This document shows, one piece after another, positions 16,983-25,471 of a stretch of 64,000 bases of DNA. A program made the translations under genes and the position numbers. This DNA comes from JAHEFU01 sp020440645 (GTDB lineage Bacteria; 4484-113; JAFGCY01). Below the pieces are notes generated by a model, which saw nothing but the letters and a program-made list of their open reading frames with translations, was not told the DNA's origin and did not search any database. Each line of letters opens with the position of its first letter. Within the stretch, counting starts at the first letter, position 1. The stretch is taken from the NCBI GenBank assembly GCA_020440645.1, contig JAGRNR010000004.1:1-64000 (forward strand), written 5' to 3'.

Positions 16983-17001
16983 GTCACGGCGAAGCCGTGA
17001 C
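16983..17001. terminator. Short perfect hairpin over the oligopeptidase stop
   Basis: GTCACGGC-GAA-GCCGTGAC is a perfect 8-bp stem covering the reverse-strand stop codon. No T run follows it, so it may stabilise or end the mRNA together with the adjoining repeat. Confidence 0.35.
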
Positions 17002-19083
17002 TCCCATGTTGTGCAGCGCAAAGGCGTACATGTCCGCGAATTCGCGCATCTCCTGGGCGATCGGCTTGCCCTGGCCATGTCCGGCGCGGGTGTCGATGCG
17101 GATAAGCGCAGGTCTATCGCAGGACTGCACCGCCTGCAGGCGCGCGGCGAACTTGTAGCTGTGGCTCGGCACCACACGGTCGTCTGTGTCACCAGTAGTG
17201 ACCAGTGTGGCGGGATAGCATGTGCCCTCACGCAGGTTATGCAGTGGTGAGTAGGCGCGGATCGCGCGGTATTCATCCTCGTTCTGCGGGCTGCCGTAGT
17301 CGCTCTCCCAGAAGGGGCCGGCGGTGAACTGGTTGAAGCGCAGCATGTCCATCACGCCGACTTGCGGCAGGGCGACGGCGAACAGATCCGGGCGCTGGCA
17401 CAGCACGGCACCGACCAGCAGGCCGCCGTTGCTGCGGCCCTGGATGGCGAGGCGTTCGCGCGTGGTCCAGCCTTCCCTGAGCAGGTATTCTGCAGCGGTA
17501 ATGAAGTCCTCATAGGCCCGCTGGCGGTTCTGCTTGATTGCCGCGTGGTGCCAGGCCTTGCCATACTCACTGCCACCGCGGATGCCGGCGATCGCGAACA
17601 GCCCGCCCATTTCGATCCAGGCCGCACGCGCCGGGGTGAACTTCGGGATCTGCGCGATGTTGAAGCCACCGTATCCGTACAGAATGGTCGGCAGGTTGTT
17701 TCCCGGCTTCAGTCCCCTTCTGTGGGCGAGGTGCAGCGGAACGCGGGTGCCGTCGGCACTTTCGTAGAACACGGTGCTGGTTTCGTAGAGCGCCTGGTCC
17801 CAGCCGTTGTCAGGTGCTGGATCAATAGCCGTGACGCTCGCATTGCCGGACGGCAGCGCGGAAATGTCAACGCGCAGGGTGCAGTCCGGTGTGATCGCAT
17901 CTGTGTAGTCGAGGAAGAACTCGCTGGAGCCAGCGCTGCCGTGCATGTTTTCAACGTTGCCATTTCCCGGCAGGGATAGCCTGTCCAGCTCAGAACCATC
18001 AGTGGCGAACAAACGCATCACACTGGCGGCATGTTCAAGGTACTGGCAGGCGAAGCGACCGCCGTACAGGGCCGCCACTCGCAGGGCCTCCGGCTGCTCT
18101 GGCACCAGCTCGCGCCAGTCTGCGGGGCCCGGATTGCCGCGCTCGACCTCCACGATGCAGTAGTTCGGTGCGGAATGGTCAGTGCGGAACCACAGCCTGT
18201 TGCCATCGTTGCCCAGGAACTGCATGCCATGCTCATAGCTGTCAACCAGCAGCTCAGGCTGGGCACCATCCAGCAGGTCCAGCAGGATGATGCGGTTGCC
18301 GGGCATCCCGCGCCGGCTGTTGTAAATCACCAGCAGGTCACGGGCATGGTTAAGGCCAAAGAAGATTCCCTCGTCCTGCTTGCCAGGCAGGGCGAACAAC
18401 TGTACGTCTACTGCCTGTTCCTGCCCAAGGATGTGCCGGTGGATGCTGGCGGCGTGGCTGCCGTCCATGTGTTCACGACCCGGGCGTGGTTCGGGGTAAC
18501 GCTTGTAGATGAAGGAGCTGCCGTCCGCCTCCCATGCGGCGTTCGCATACTTGCCCCAGCGGATGGTGTCCGGCAGGTCTGTGCCCGTCGCCACGTCGCG
18601 CACGCGCCAGGTGGTCCAGTCGCTGCCGCTTTCGCTTGTGCCATACAGCAGCTTGGAACCGTCGCGGGACGGTGCCCACATTGCCAGCGAGACACTGCCG
18701 TTGTCAGAGAAGCTGTTCGGGTCCAGCAGCAGGCGCGGCTCGCCATCCAGTCCCTCGCTGACGAACAGCTGGTCCTGGTCATGGCTGCCGTCATTGAGCA
18801 TGCGGAAGTACAGGCCGCCGGCCTCATGCGGCAGGCCGCGGTGGCCGCCGGTCGCCAGCCTCATCAGGCGATCCAGGATGGCGCTGCGCTCATCGATGGC
18901 GGAGAGGTAACCCTCTGTCAGCTCGTTCTGGGCATCCACCCAGGCTTCGGTCTCAGCGCTGCGGATCTCCTCCAGCCAGCGGTAGGGATCGGCCACCTGC
19001 TCGCCGTGGTAGTCATCAACAGTGTCGTCACAGCGGGTGACAGGGTAGTTCAAAGCGGGGCGTGGAAGAGGGTTGTCATTCAT
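16984..19083 (-). CDS. Cytoplasmic prolyl oligopeptidase (S9A family)
   Basis: A 699-residue paralogue of the next gene, with the same N-terminal CDDTVDDYHGEQVADPYRWLEE but no signal peptide, so probably cytoplasmic. The catalytic triad is intact: GRSNGG (Ser near 550), GDTDDRVVPSH (Asp near 633) and AGHGQGKP (His near 668). Arg in place of the second Gly of the nucleophile elbow also occurs in active S9 peptidases, so it is not a defect. The pair looks like a duplication in which one copy gained or kept export, giving one enzyme on each side of the inner membrane. Confidence 0.94.
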   Translation of the reverse strand: MNDNPLPRPALNYPVTRCDDTVDDYHGEQVADPYRWLEEIRSAETEAWVDAQNELTEGYLSAIDERSAILDRLMRLATGGHRGLPHEAGGLYFRMLNDGSHDQDQLFVSEGLDGEPRLLLDPNSFSDNGSVSLAMWAPSRDGSKLLYGTSESGSDWTTWRVRDVATGTDLPDTIRWGKYANAAWEADGSSFIYKRYPEPRPGREHMDGSHAASIHRHILGQEQAVDVQLFALPGKQDEGIFFGLNHARDLLVIYNSRRGMPGNRIILLDLLDGAQPELLVDSYEHGMQFLGNDGNRLWFRTDHSAPNYCIVEVERGNPGPADWRELVPEQPEALRVAALYGGRFACQYLEHAASVMRLFATDGSELDRLSLPGNGNVENMHGSAGSSEFFLDYTDAITPDCTLRVDISALPSGNASVTAIDPAPDNGWDQALYETSTVFYESADGTRVPLHLAHRRGLKPGNNLPTILYGYGGFNIAQIPKFTPARAAWIEMGGLFAIAGIRGGSEYGKAWHHAAIKQNRQRAYEDFITAAEYLLREGWTTRERLAIQGRSNGGLLVGAVLCQRPDLFAVALPQVGVMDMLRFNQFTAGPFWESDYGSPQNEDEYRAIRAYSPLHNLREGTCYPATLVTTGDTDDRVVPSHSYKFAARLQAVQSCDRPALIRIDTRAGHGQGKPIAQEMREFADMYAFALHNMGVTASP

Positions 19084-19100
19084 GGGAAGACCAGTTTAAC

Positions 19101-19201
19101 AGTGGTCAGTAGTCAGTGGTCAGTGGTCAGTGGTCAGTGGTCAGTAATGCTATCCGGTTCGATTCATTTTCCTGACCACTGACTACTGATCACTGACTAC
19201 T
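19101..19201. repeat. GTCAGTG-type heptamer repeat pair
   Basis: The left arm (19101-19142) has six heptamers of the form AGTGGTC, one of them AGTAGTC. The right arm (19174-19201) has GACCACT, GACTACT, GATCACT, GACTACT, the reverse complement of the same word. The reverse-strand stop of the biotin ligase gene (19197-19199) lies inside the right arm. Confidence 0.8.
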
Positions 19202-20150
19202 GCGATTCCAGTTCCGAATAGCTTTCGATTTCATATTGATTGCCGGCCTCATCCTGCACATACAGATGGCCGCTGGCGAAGTCGACATGTGTGGCTGTCA
19301 CCGGGATGGTTTTCCCCTCGCGATTCAGCAGCCAGCGCTGGCCAGCGCTGCGGTCCAGTTCCCGCCAGTCCGGCTCCAGTTCGCGGATCGCAGAGTCGTC
19401 CGCCGCGCTGAAGCCCTGCAAGATACCGTTGAATACCAGCTTGCCGTAGAGCCGCATCACGATCCCGCTGAACAGGGCCTCGCGGTCCAGCTGCATCCCG
19501 CAACAGTCCCGCACTGTGGTCAGGCGATCATGCAGCTCCAGCGCGAATGCGCTAGCCGTCGAGTTCACGTTGAGACCGATTCCGATCACAAGCAGGCCCG
19601 GCAGGTGCTCTGTCAGGATCCCGCCGCACTTGCGGTACAACAGCTCACCATCGGAATCGCGGCGTGCCATCAGCAGGTCATTGGGCCATTTGATGGCGCA
19701 GATGCTGCTGGCCAGGCTGTCGCGGGCCTCATTGATTGCCCGAGTGACACGCTCACCCGTCGTGGCATTCCCATCCCCGCCCGGGTCGTCTTCCTGCTGG
19801 TAAATCCGGGCCGCGCGCCACTGTTCACGCACGAGGTTGGAAAGGCTCTGGCCCAGCAGCACGGAAAGGGCCAGCGGCAGGCGGGGACTGGGCTCAAGCC
19901 CATTTGTGAGCGGCAGGCCAAGCGAGAACGCGATGTCCTGCCCGGGCTGCATGCTCCAGCTGCGGCCCCGGGTGCCACGGCCCTCTGGCTGGGCGTCAGT
20001 GCAGACCAGCAGCGGCTCGGTCAGCCCGCGCACGGCGAACTGCTCCTTAACGAGCTCGCTGGTGGAGGGGCAGCTTTCGACGTACTGCAGCAGCATCCGG
20101 CCATCAAGGCGGGCGGCAAGGGAGGCGGTTGCATCGAGAAGCTTATTCAC
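19197..20150 (-). CDS. birA: Biotin--[acetyl-CoA carboxylase] ligase
   Basis: Activates biotin to biotinyl-AMP and transfers it to the carrier-protein lysine of acetyl-CoA carboxylase. The 317-residue protein has the family motifs GRGTRGRSW near 58, KWPNDLL near 155, KCGGIL near 175 (with the conserved Lys) and GIGLNVN. There is no N-terminal helix-turn-helix, so it is the ligase-only type and not a repressor. The C-terminal SH3-like domain is present. The start is GTG. The last codon and stop are supplied by the GTCAGTG-type repeat. Confidence 0.92.
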   Translation of the reverse strand: MNKLLDATASLAARLDGRMLLQYVESCPSTSELVKEQFAVRGLTEPLLVCTDAQPEGRGTRGRSWSMQPGQDIAFSLGLPLTNGLEPSPRLPLALSVLLGQSLSNLVREQWRAARIYQQEDDPGGDGNATTGERVTRAINEARDSLASSICAIKWPNDLLMARRDSDGELLYRKCGGILTEHLPGLLVIGIGLNVNSTASAFALELHDRLTTVRDCCGMQLDREALFSGIVMRLYGKLVFNGILQGFSAADDSAIRELEPDWRELDRSAGQRWLLNREGKTIPVTATHVDFASGHLYVQDEAGNQYEIESYSELESQ

Positions 20151-20167
20151 AATTCATCAATAGAACT

Positions 20168-20196
20168 TTGACCTGATGGGCTCGTCTACTTATAAT
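20168..20196 (+). promoter_or_regulatory. Strong sigma70-type promoter before the AMIN/STN gene
   Basis: TTGACC, a 17-base spacer and a perfect TATAAT. It lies 40 bases before the start codon at 20237. This is the best match to the bacterial housekeeping promoter in the window. Confidence 0.75.
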
Positions 20197-20236
20197 AGGG
20201 TATTCCGCAGAAGGAATGACCTTGCAGGGAGAACCG

Positions 20237-21124
20237 ATGCGCAGTTCACTTATCACTTTGCTGGCTCTGGCGCTGCTGATCGCAGGCCATTCGGCCGCGC
20301 GCGCCGCGGAACTGACCGCGACGGATGCCAAGGTCAGCGAGAAGAAGATCACACTGAGCTTCAGCGTCAGTGAGATGCCCGAGATAGACAAGGTATTCGA
20401 CTACGGCGCGAACATCGTCAAGATCAAGGTGCCCGGCCTCAACTTCGGTTCCGCCCAGCTCAAGGGCGACAAGCTGAAGGTGAGCGACGAACATGGCGAA
20501 AGCTTCTACCGCTTCACCCGCTTCTCGAAGATCGAGGGCGGCGGGATGATCTCGATTTACCTCGGCAAGCTCTGCTCACCGGCGGATGCGCTGGTGGTGC
20601 CCCGTGACGGCCGCATCGAGGTTGAGATCATCAAGCCGCTGTGGAAGCTGGACAGCAAGCCGGCAGACAACCCCGCAGCTGACAACCCGCCAGCCGACGA
20701 TCCGCCGGCGAATGACAATCCGCCCGCAGACAACACGACGGAGCCCGTGCAGGCCACCCCGGCGACTGACCAGGGCGGTGACACCCAGGCCCAGCCGGTC
20801 AGCAACAACAGCAGCGCTCAGGATCCCCCGGTGCGCCCGGCCTTTGACAACAGTGGAGCCCAGAGCTACCGCAAGTTTGACCTGGACAAGGTGCCGGCCG
20901 CCAAGGTGGAGCTCAAGGGCATGCCCTTTGACGAGGCGATCCTGCGCATCGTGGCGGACAGCGGCTTCAACGTGGTTGTCGGCAACGGGATTGACGATAC
21001 TGAAGTCAACCTCAACTTCACGCAGAAGGGCCTGTCGCTCAAGGCGGCACTGGACATCCTCTGCATGGCCTACGACCTGAAGTACGACGTCACGGATGAC
21101 GCGATCGTGATCTCTCGCCGCTAG
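20237..21124 (+). CDS. Exported protein with AMIN-like and STN-like domains
   Basis: A 295-residue secreted protein. The start MRSSLITLLALAL has GGGAG upstream and begins a clear signal peptide cut near ARA. Residues about 25-140 resemble an AMIN-type beta domain as in PilQ, which binds the cell wall. A Pro/Asp/Asn repeat linker (units like NPPADDPPAND) spans about 145-185. The C-terminal 80 residues (VELKGMPFDEAILRIVADSGFNVVVG to IVISRR) match the STN/secretin N-terminal short domain. There is no secretin barrel. It may assist a secretin of the pseudopilin system seen at 54-64 kb; that is inference. It has its own strong promoter. Confidence 0.75.
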   Translation: MRSSLITLLALALLIAGHSAARAAELTATDAKVSEKKITLSFSVSEMPEIDKVFDYGANIVKIKVPGLNFGSAQLKGDKLKVSDEHGESFYRFTRFSKIEGGGMISIYLGKLCSPADALVVPRDGRIEVEIIKPLWKLDSKPADNPAADNPPADDPPANDNPPADNTTEPVQATPATDQGGDTQAQPVSNNSSAQDPPVRPAFDNSGAQSYRKFDLDKVPAAKVELKGMPFDEAILRIVADSGFNVVVGNGIDDTEVNLNFTQKGLSLKAALDILCMAYDLKYDVTDDAIVISRR

Positions 21125-21193
21125 GCAGCGGCAGCCAGGCATCCATGCCGGCCGACGACAGTCCGGCCGGTGCAGCATTCCGGGAGGAAGCAC

Positions 21194-21904
21194 ATGTCCC
21201 GACTGATCGTCATCCTGATCGCCATCGCCGCCATGTTCATGGCCGGCTCATGCGTGCCTTCGATCCACGGCATTGCCACGGAGAGCAACCTTGAGTTCCG
21301 CCCCGAGATGGTCGGGTCCTGGGTCAGCGATGACGGTGAGGCAGGCTGGGTATTCGACAGCTACGACGAGCAGCAGTACATCCTGTCGCTTTACACGCCG
21401 GACGGGCTGGATGGCAGCTTCCGTGCTGCCCTGGTGGACCTGGACGGCGAGCTGTTCCTCGACCTGTTCCCGGATGACACCGATGAGAAATGGCCGATCA
21501 ACAGCTTCTATGGCCTGCACTTCATTCCGGTGCATACCTTCCTGCATGTCGAACTGGGCGAGGGTACGCTTTCACTGCGGATGATGGACCCGTCCTGGCT
21601 GGATGCCAAGCTGCAGCAGGATCCGGAATTCGTCAGTGCCGTGAGTGAGAACATGACGGTGCTGACGGCATCAACCGGCGAGCTGCAGGCCCTGCTGCCG
21701 CAGTGGCTCAATGAAGCTCCAATCGTCGGTGGCGGCTTCATGGGCGGCGACGCCTCGCCTTTCACTGAAGCTGTGGTGCTGACACCCGGCGAGGTGATGG
21801 AACGCGAGGATATGGAGCCGGCGGAATTCATGGACATGGAAGGGCTTGATGAAATGGATGAGGTGGTGGACACGACGGAGGAGGCTCCGGTCACGGCACC
21901 CTGA
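21194..21904 (+). CDS. Putative lipoprotein, acidic C-terminus
   Basis: I do not recognise a family. The start MSRLIVILIAIAAMFMAGSC has GGGAGG upstream; AGSC is a lipobox, so the mature protein would be a 215-residue lipoprotein. The body (for example PEMVGSWVSDDGEAGWVFDSYDEQQYIL) resembles small lipocalin-like or DUF beta domains that begin with GxWxxD. The last 60 residues are very acidic and Met/Glu-rich. It follows the AMIN/STN gene by 69 bases and may share its transcript. Confidence 0.7.
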   Translation: MSRLIVILIAIAAMFMAGSCVPSIHGIATESNLEFRPEMVGSWVSDDGEAGWVFDSYDEQQYILSLYTPDGLDGSFRAALVDLDGELFLDLFPDDTDEKWPINSFYGLHFIPVHTFLHVELGEGTLSLRMMDPSWLDAKLQQDPEFVSAVSENMTVLTASTGELQALLPQWLNEAPIVGGGFMGGDASPFTEAVVLTPGEVMEREDMEPAEFMDMEGLDEMDEVVDTTEEAPVTAP

Positions 21905-21958
21905 ACTTCAGCTGGCTTCAACAGCGGCCGATTGGCAGTCACGGTGATTTCCCGGCGC

Positions 21959-21964
21959 TAGAAT
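21959..21964 (+). promoter_or_regulatory. Candidate -10 box of the aspartase gene
   Basis: TAGAAT, 32 bases before the ATG. The -35 box is poor (TTGGCA is present, but with a 21-base spacer). Confidence 0.35.
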
Positions 21965-21996
21965 AGGGCCGACAACACCCACGACTGAGGTATCAA

Positions 21997-23586
<1,590 letters not shown>

Positions 23587-23601
23587 CCAGCGTAGCCAGG
23601 C

Positions 23602-23742
23602 TTATTCTTCGACCGGTGGAATATGGATCAGCCTGCCACTGGCCTGGCAGCGATCACACTGCACGCCGTCGCTCGTGATCATGCCGGCGCCGTCACACAC
23701 GGGGCAGCGGTATGACAGTCCAGGAGTGAATTGCAGGTGCAT
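23602..23742 (-). CDS. 46-residue double-CxxC zinc-knuckle protein
   Basis: A very short gene. The product begins MHLQFTPGLSYRCPVCDGAG and continues with DRCQASGRL, so two CxxC pairs are spaced as in the DnaJ-type CxxCxGxG fold and probably bind one zinc ion. The usual Gly after the second pair is present. It lies 15 bases downstream of another tiny Cys-containing gene on the same strand. No strong ribosome site is seen, so translation may be coupled. Function is unknown. Confidence 0.6.
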   Translation of the reverse strand: MHLQFTPGLSYRCPVCDGAGMITSDGVQCDRCQASGRLIHIPPVEE

Positions 23743-23757
23743 CAGGATGTACTGAAT

Positions 23758-23955
23758 TTACTGCGATATATCTTCTGCCAGCACATTCAGCTTATGGGGC
23801 TCCGCCCATACTTCACGTCCGGAGACTCGGTATAGCTCCCTGCGCAGGCAGTCCCGGCAGTTGAGGGAGATCTGCTCGATGTCCGTTGCATTCAGGCGGG
23901 TGCCATTGCCCCGACCTGGCCCGTTTGATTTGCCATCCATGGTCCGTAATCCCAA
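23758..23955 (-). CDS. Small hypothetical protein with one CxxC
   Basis: The frame gives 65 residues from a TTG start at 23955, with AGAAGGA three bases upstream, or 60 residues from ATG at 23940. It contains LNCRDCLRRELYRVSG, one CxxC. No family is recognised. It probably forms a two-gene unit with the zinc-knuckle gene that follows. The space upstream (23956-24047) is AT-rich and could hold its promoter. Confidence 0.5.
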   Translation of the reverse strand: MGLRTMDGKSNGPGRGNGTRLNATDIEQISLNCRDCLRRELYRVSGREVWAEPHKLNVLAEDISQ

Positions 23956-24047
23956 TATTCCTTCTGGTCAATTCAGACAAATATGAGACGGCTTATCAAT
24001 GAGGGCGTTACATTGAGAATGAGAAATTACTGAGATCAAGCTGATTT

Positions 24048-24545
24048 CTAAGAGAGTTCAAGAAGTGTATGGAGAGCTATGCATACAGTCGCGATCCGTA
24101 CTGCTTCCCGGTCGCCCTCGAAGTGACATAGCTTAGTGGAAACACCATCCGGGCCCAGCCAGGCGATCCAGACCGTGCCGACCGGTTTGTCTGCCGTGCC
24201 ACCGCCCGGCCCGGCGATGCCGCTGACAGCCACGACGTAGTCGGAATGGAAGCGCTCGCGCGCGCCTGTTGCCATTTCGATCACGGTCCGTTCGCTGACC
24301 GCGCCATGCTCGTCCAGCGTAGCCTGGCTGACTCCCAGCAGATCCACCTTTGCGCGGTTGGCATAGCTGACGATCCCGCCGGGGAACACTTCGCTGCTGC
24401 CGGACACGCTGGTGATCGCCTGCGCGATCCAGCCTCCGGTGCAGCTTTCCGCTGTTGCCAAAGTCTGGCCTCTGGCTGCGAGTTGAGCCACCAGCCGGGA
24501 GGCGAGCTCATCGGCAAGTGACTGGCTGGCGGGGATGCCGCTCAT
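24048..24545 (-). CDS. CinA C-terminal-type nicotinamide-nucleotide amidase
   Basis: A 165-residue stand-alone CinA/PncC domain, which deamidates nicotinamide mononucleotide to nicotinate mononucleotide in NAD salvage. Signatures are ATAESCTGGW near 32, VFPGGIVSYANRAK, GAVSERTV and the catalytic loop VSGIAGPGGGTADKPVGTVWIA. The N-terminal nucleotide-binding domain of full-length CinA is absent, as in E. coli PncC. The ATG overlaps the stop of the upstream ROK kinase gene (ATGA), so the two are co-translated. Confidence 0.92.
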   Translation of the reverse strand: MSGIPASQSLADELASRLVAQLAARGQTLATAESCTGGWIAQAITSVSGSSEVFPGGIVSYANRAKVDLLGVSQATLDEHGAVSERTVIEMATGARERFHSDYVVAVSGIAGPGGGTADKPVGTVWIAWLGPDGVSTKLCHFEGDREAVRIATVCIALHTLLELS

Positions 24546-25447
24546 GCGGTCTGTCCTTCGGTGCTGCCGGCGAGGAAACGCACACTGCCCCAGGCGATGG
24601 CGGTGGCGTTGTCAGCCGGGAAGATGATTTCCGGAACTTCCGTGGTCTTCAGGCAGTGGCGGCGCAGGCGCTGGTAGGCAGCCGGCATGAAGTGCTCGCG
24701 TGCCCCGGCCAGCCCGCCGCCGATGTACATCCGCTGCGGGTAGAACACGTTGGCAAAGCTGCCCAGCCCGGCCCCGAGGCATTCGCCGTAGTGGAACCAG
24801 GCATCGCGTGCAGCCTGTTCGCCGTTGCTGGCTGCCGTGGCAATCATCTCCGGGCTGATGTTGCTGCCTCCGGCCTCGAGGTAGTAGCGCTGGATCGCGC
24901 TGATGCAGCACAGGCTTTCAAAGCTGCCGGGAATGCCTGTGTTGGCAGGTTCGCCGTGCATGTCGAGCGAGATGTGGCCGCCCTCCGGGCTGGTGCCGCT
25001 CATCGTGCCAAGCAGGCGGTCGCCGAGCCAGATCGCTGTCCCGAGCCCGGTGCCGAGTGTGAAGCCGCAGGCGATGTTCTGTGTTTCAGCTTCATCCTGC
25101 ATCACTCCGAGCAGGTAGGCATCGGCATCGTTAAGCACCTGCACCGGGCAGCCGAACTGCCCACGCAGGTAGTCGGTGAGCGGGACCTCGTCCCATGGCG
25201 TGTTTGGCGACATCAGGATCCGCCCCCGGTGCACCATCCCACAGGTGCCGACACCGATGCAGGCCGGCCGCGCATCAGGGGAAGGCAGGCATTCACGGAT
25301 CAGTGCCGCGATGGCAGCGGCCACGGCAGTGCCGTCCGTATTCTGCGGGACCGGCAGGCCATTGCGCCAGATCAGCGGGTCACCATGCTCCCAGCAACCG
25401 ATCTTCACCGAGGTCCCGCCGATGTCAACTCCGACTGCGAAGCTCAT
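24542..25447 (-). CDS. ROK-family sugar kinase lacking the zinc cysteines
   Basis: A 301-residue ROK protein, most like a glucokinase or N-acetylhexosamine kinase. The ATP loop VGVDIGGTSVKIG opens the protein; VLNDADAYLLG carries the catalytic Asp; GFTLGTGLGTAI is the second phosphate loop; EGGHIS provides the conserved His. The ROK zinc motif CxCGxxGCxE reads ANTGIPGSFE here: all three Cys are replaced by Ala, Thr and Ser while the Gly and Glu frame is kept. It is first in a two-gene unit with the CinA gene. A TATACT box is seven bases before the ATG. Confidence 0.88.
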   Translation of the reverse strand: MSFAVGVDIGGTSVKIGCWEHGDPLIWRNGLPVPQNTDGTAVAAAIAALIRECLPSPDARPACIGVGTCGMVHRGRILMSPNTPWDEVPLTDYLRGQFGCPVQVLNDADAYLLGVMQDEAETQNIACGFTLGTGLGTAIWLGDRLLGTMSGTSPEGGHISLDMHGEPANTGIPGSFESLCCISAIQRYYLEAGGSNISPEMIATAASNGEQAARDAWFHYGECLGAGLGSFANVFYPQRMYIGGGLAGAREHFMPAAYQRLRRHCLKTTEVPEIIFPADNATAIAWGSVRFLAGSTEGQTA

Positions 25448-25454
25448 CGGGCTG

Positions 25455-25460
25455 AGTATA
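25455..25460 (-). promoter_or_regulatory. Start-proximal -10 box of the ROK gene
   Basis: TATACT on the reverse strand with only seven bases before the ATG, predicting a leaderless mRNA. Confidence 0.5.
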
Positions 25461-25471
25461 GCCGAAAGAGA

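Noticed and set aside
16984..19083. Inactive oligopeptidase because of GRSNGG at the nucleophile
   Set aside because: Arg at this place also occurs in active S9 peptidases and the Ser, Asp and His are all present.
19101..19201. CRISPR array suggested by the AGTGGTC repeats
   Set aside because: The unit is 7 bases with no spacers, the arms are reverse complements, and there are no cas genes.
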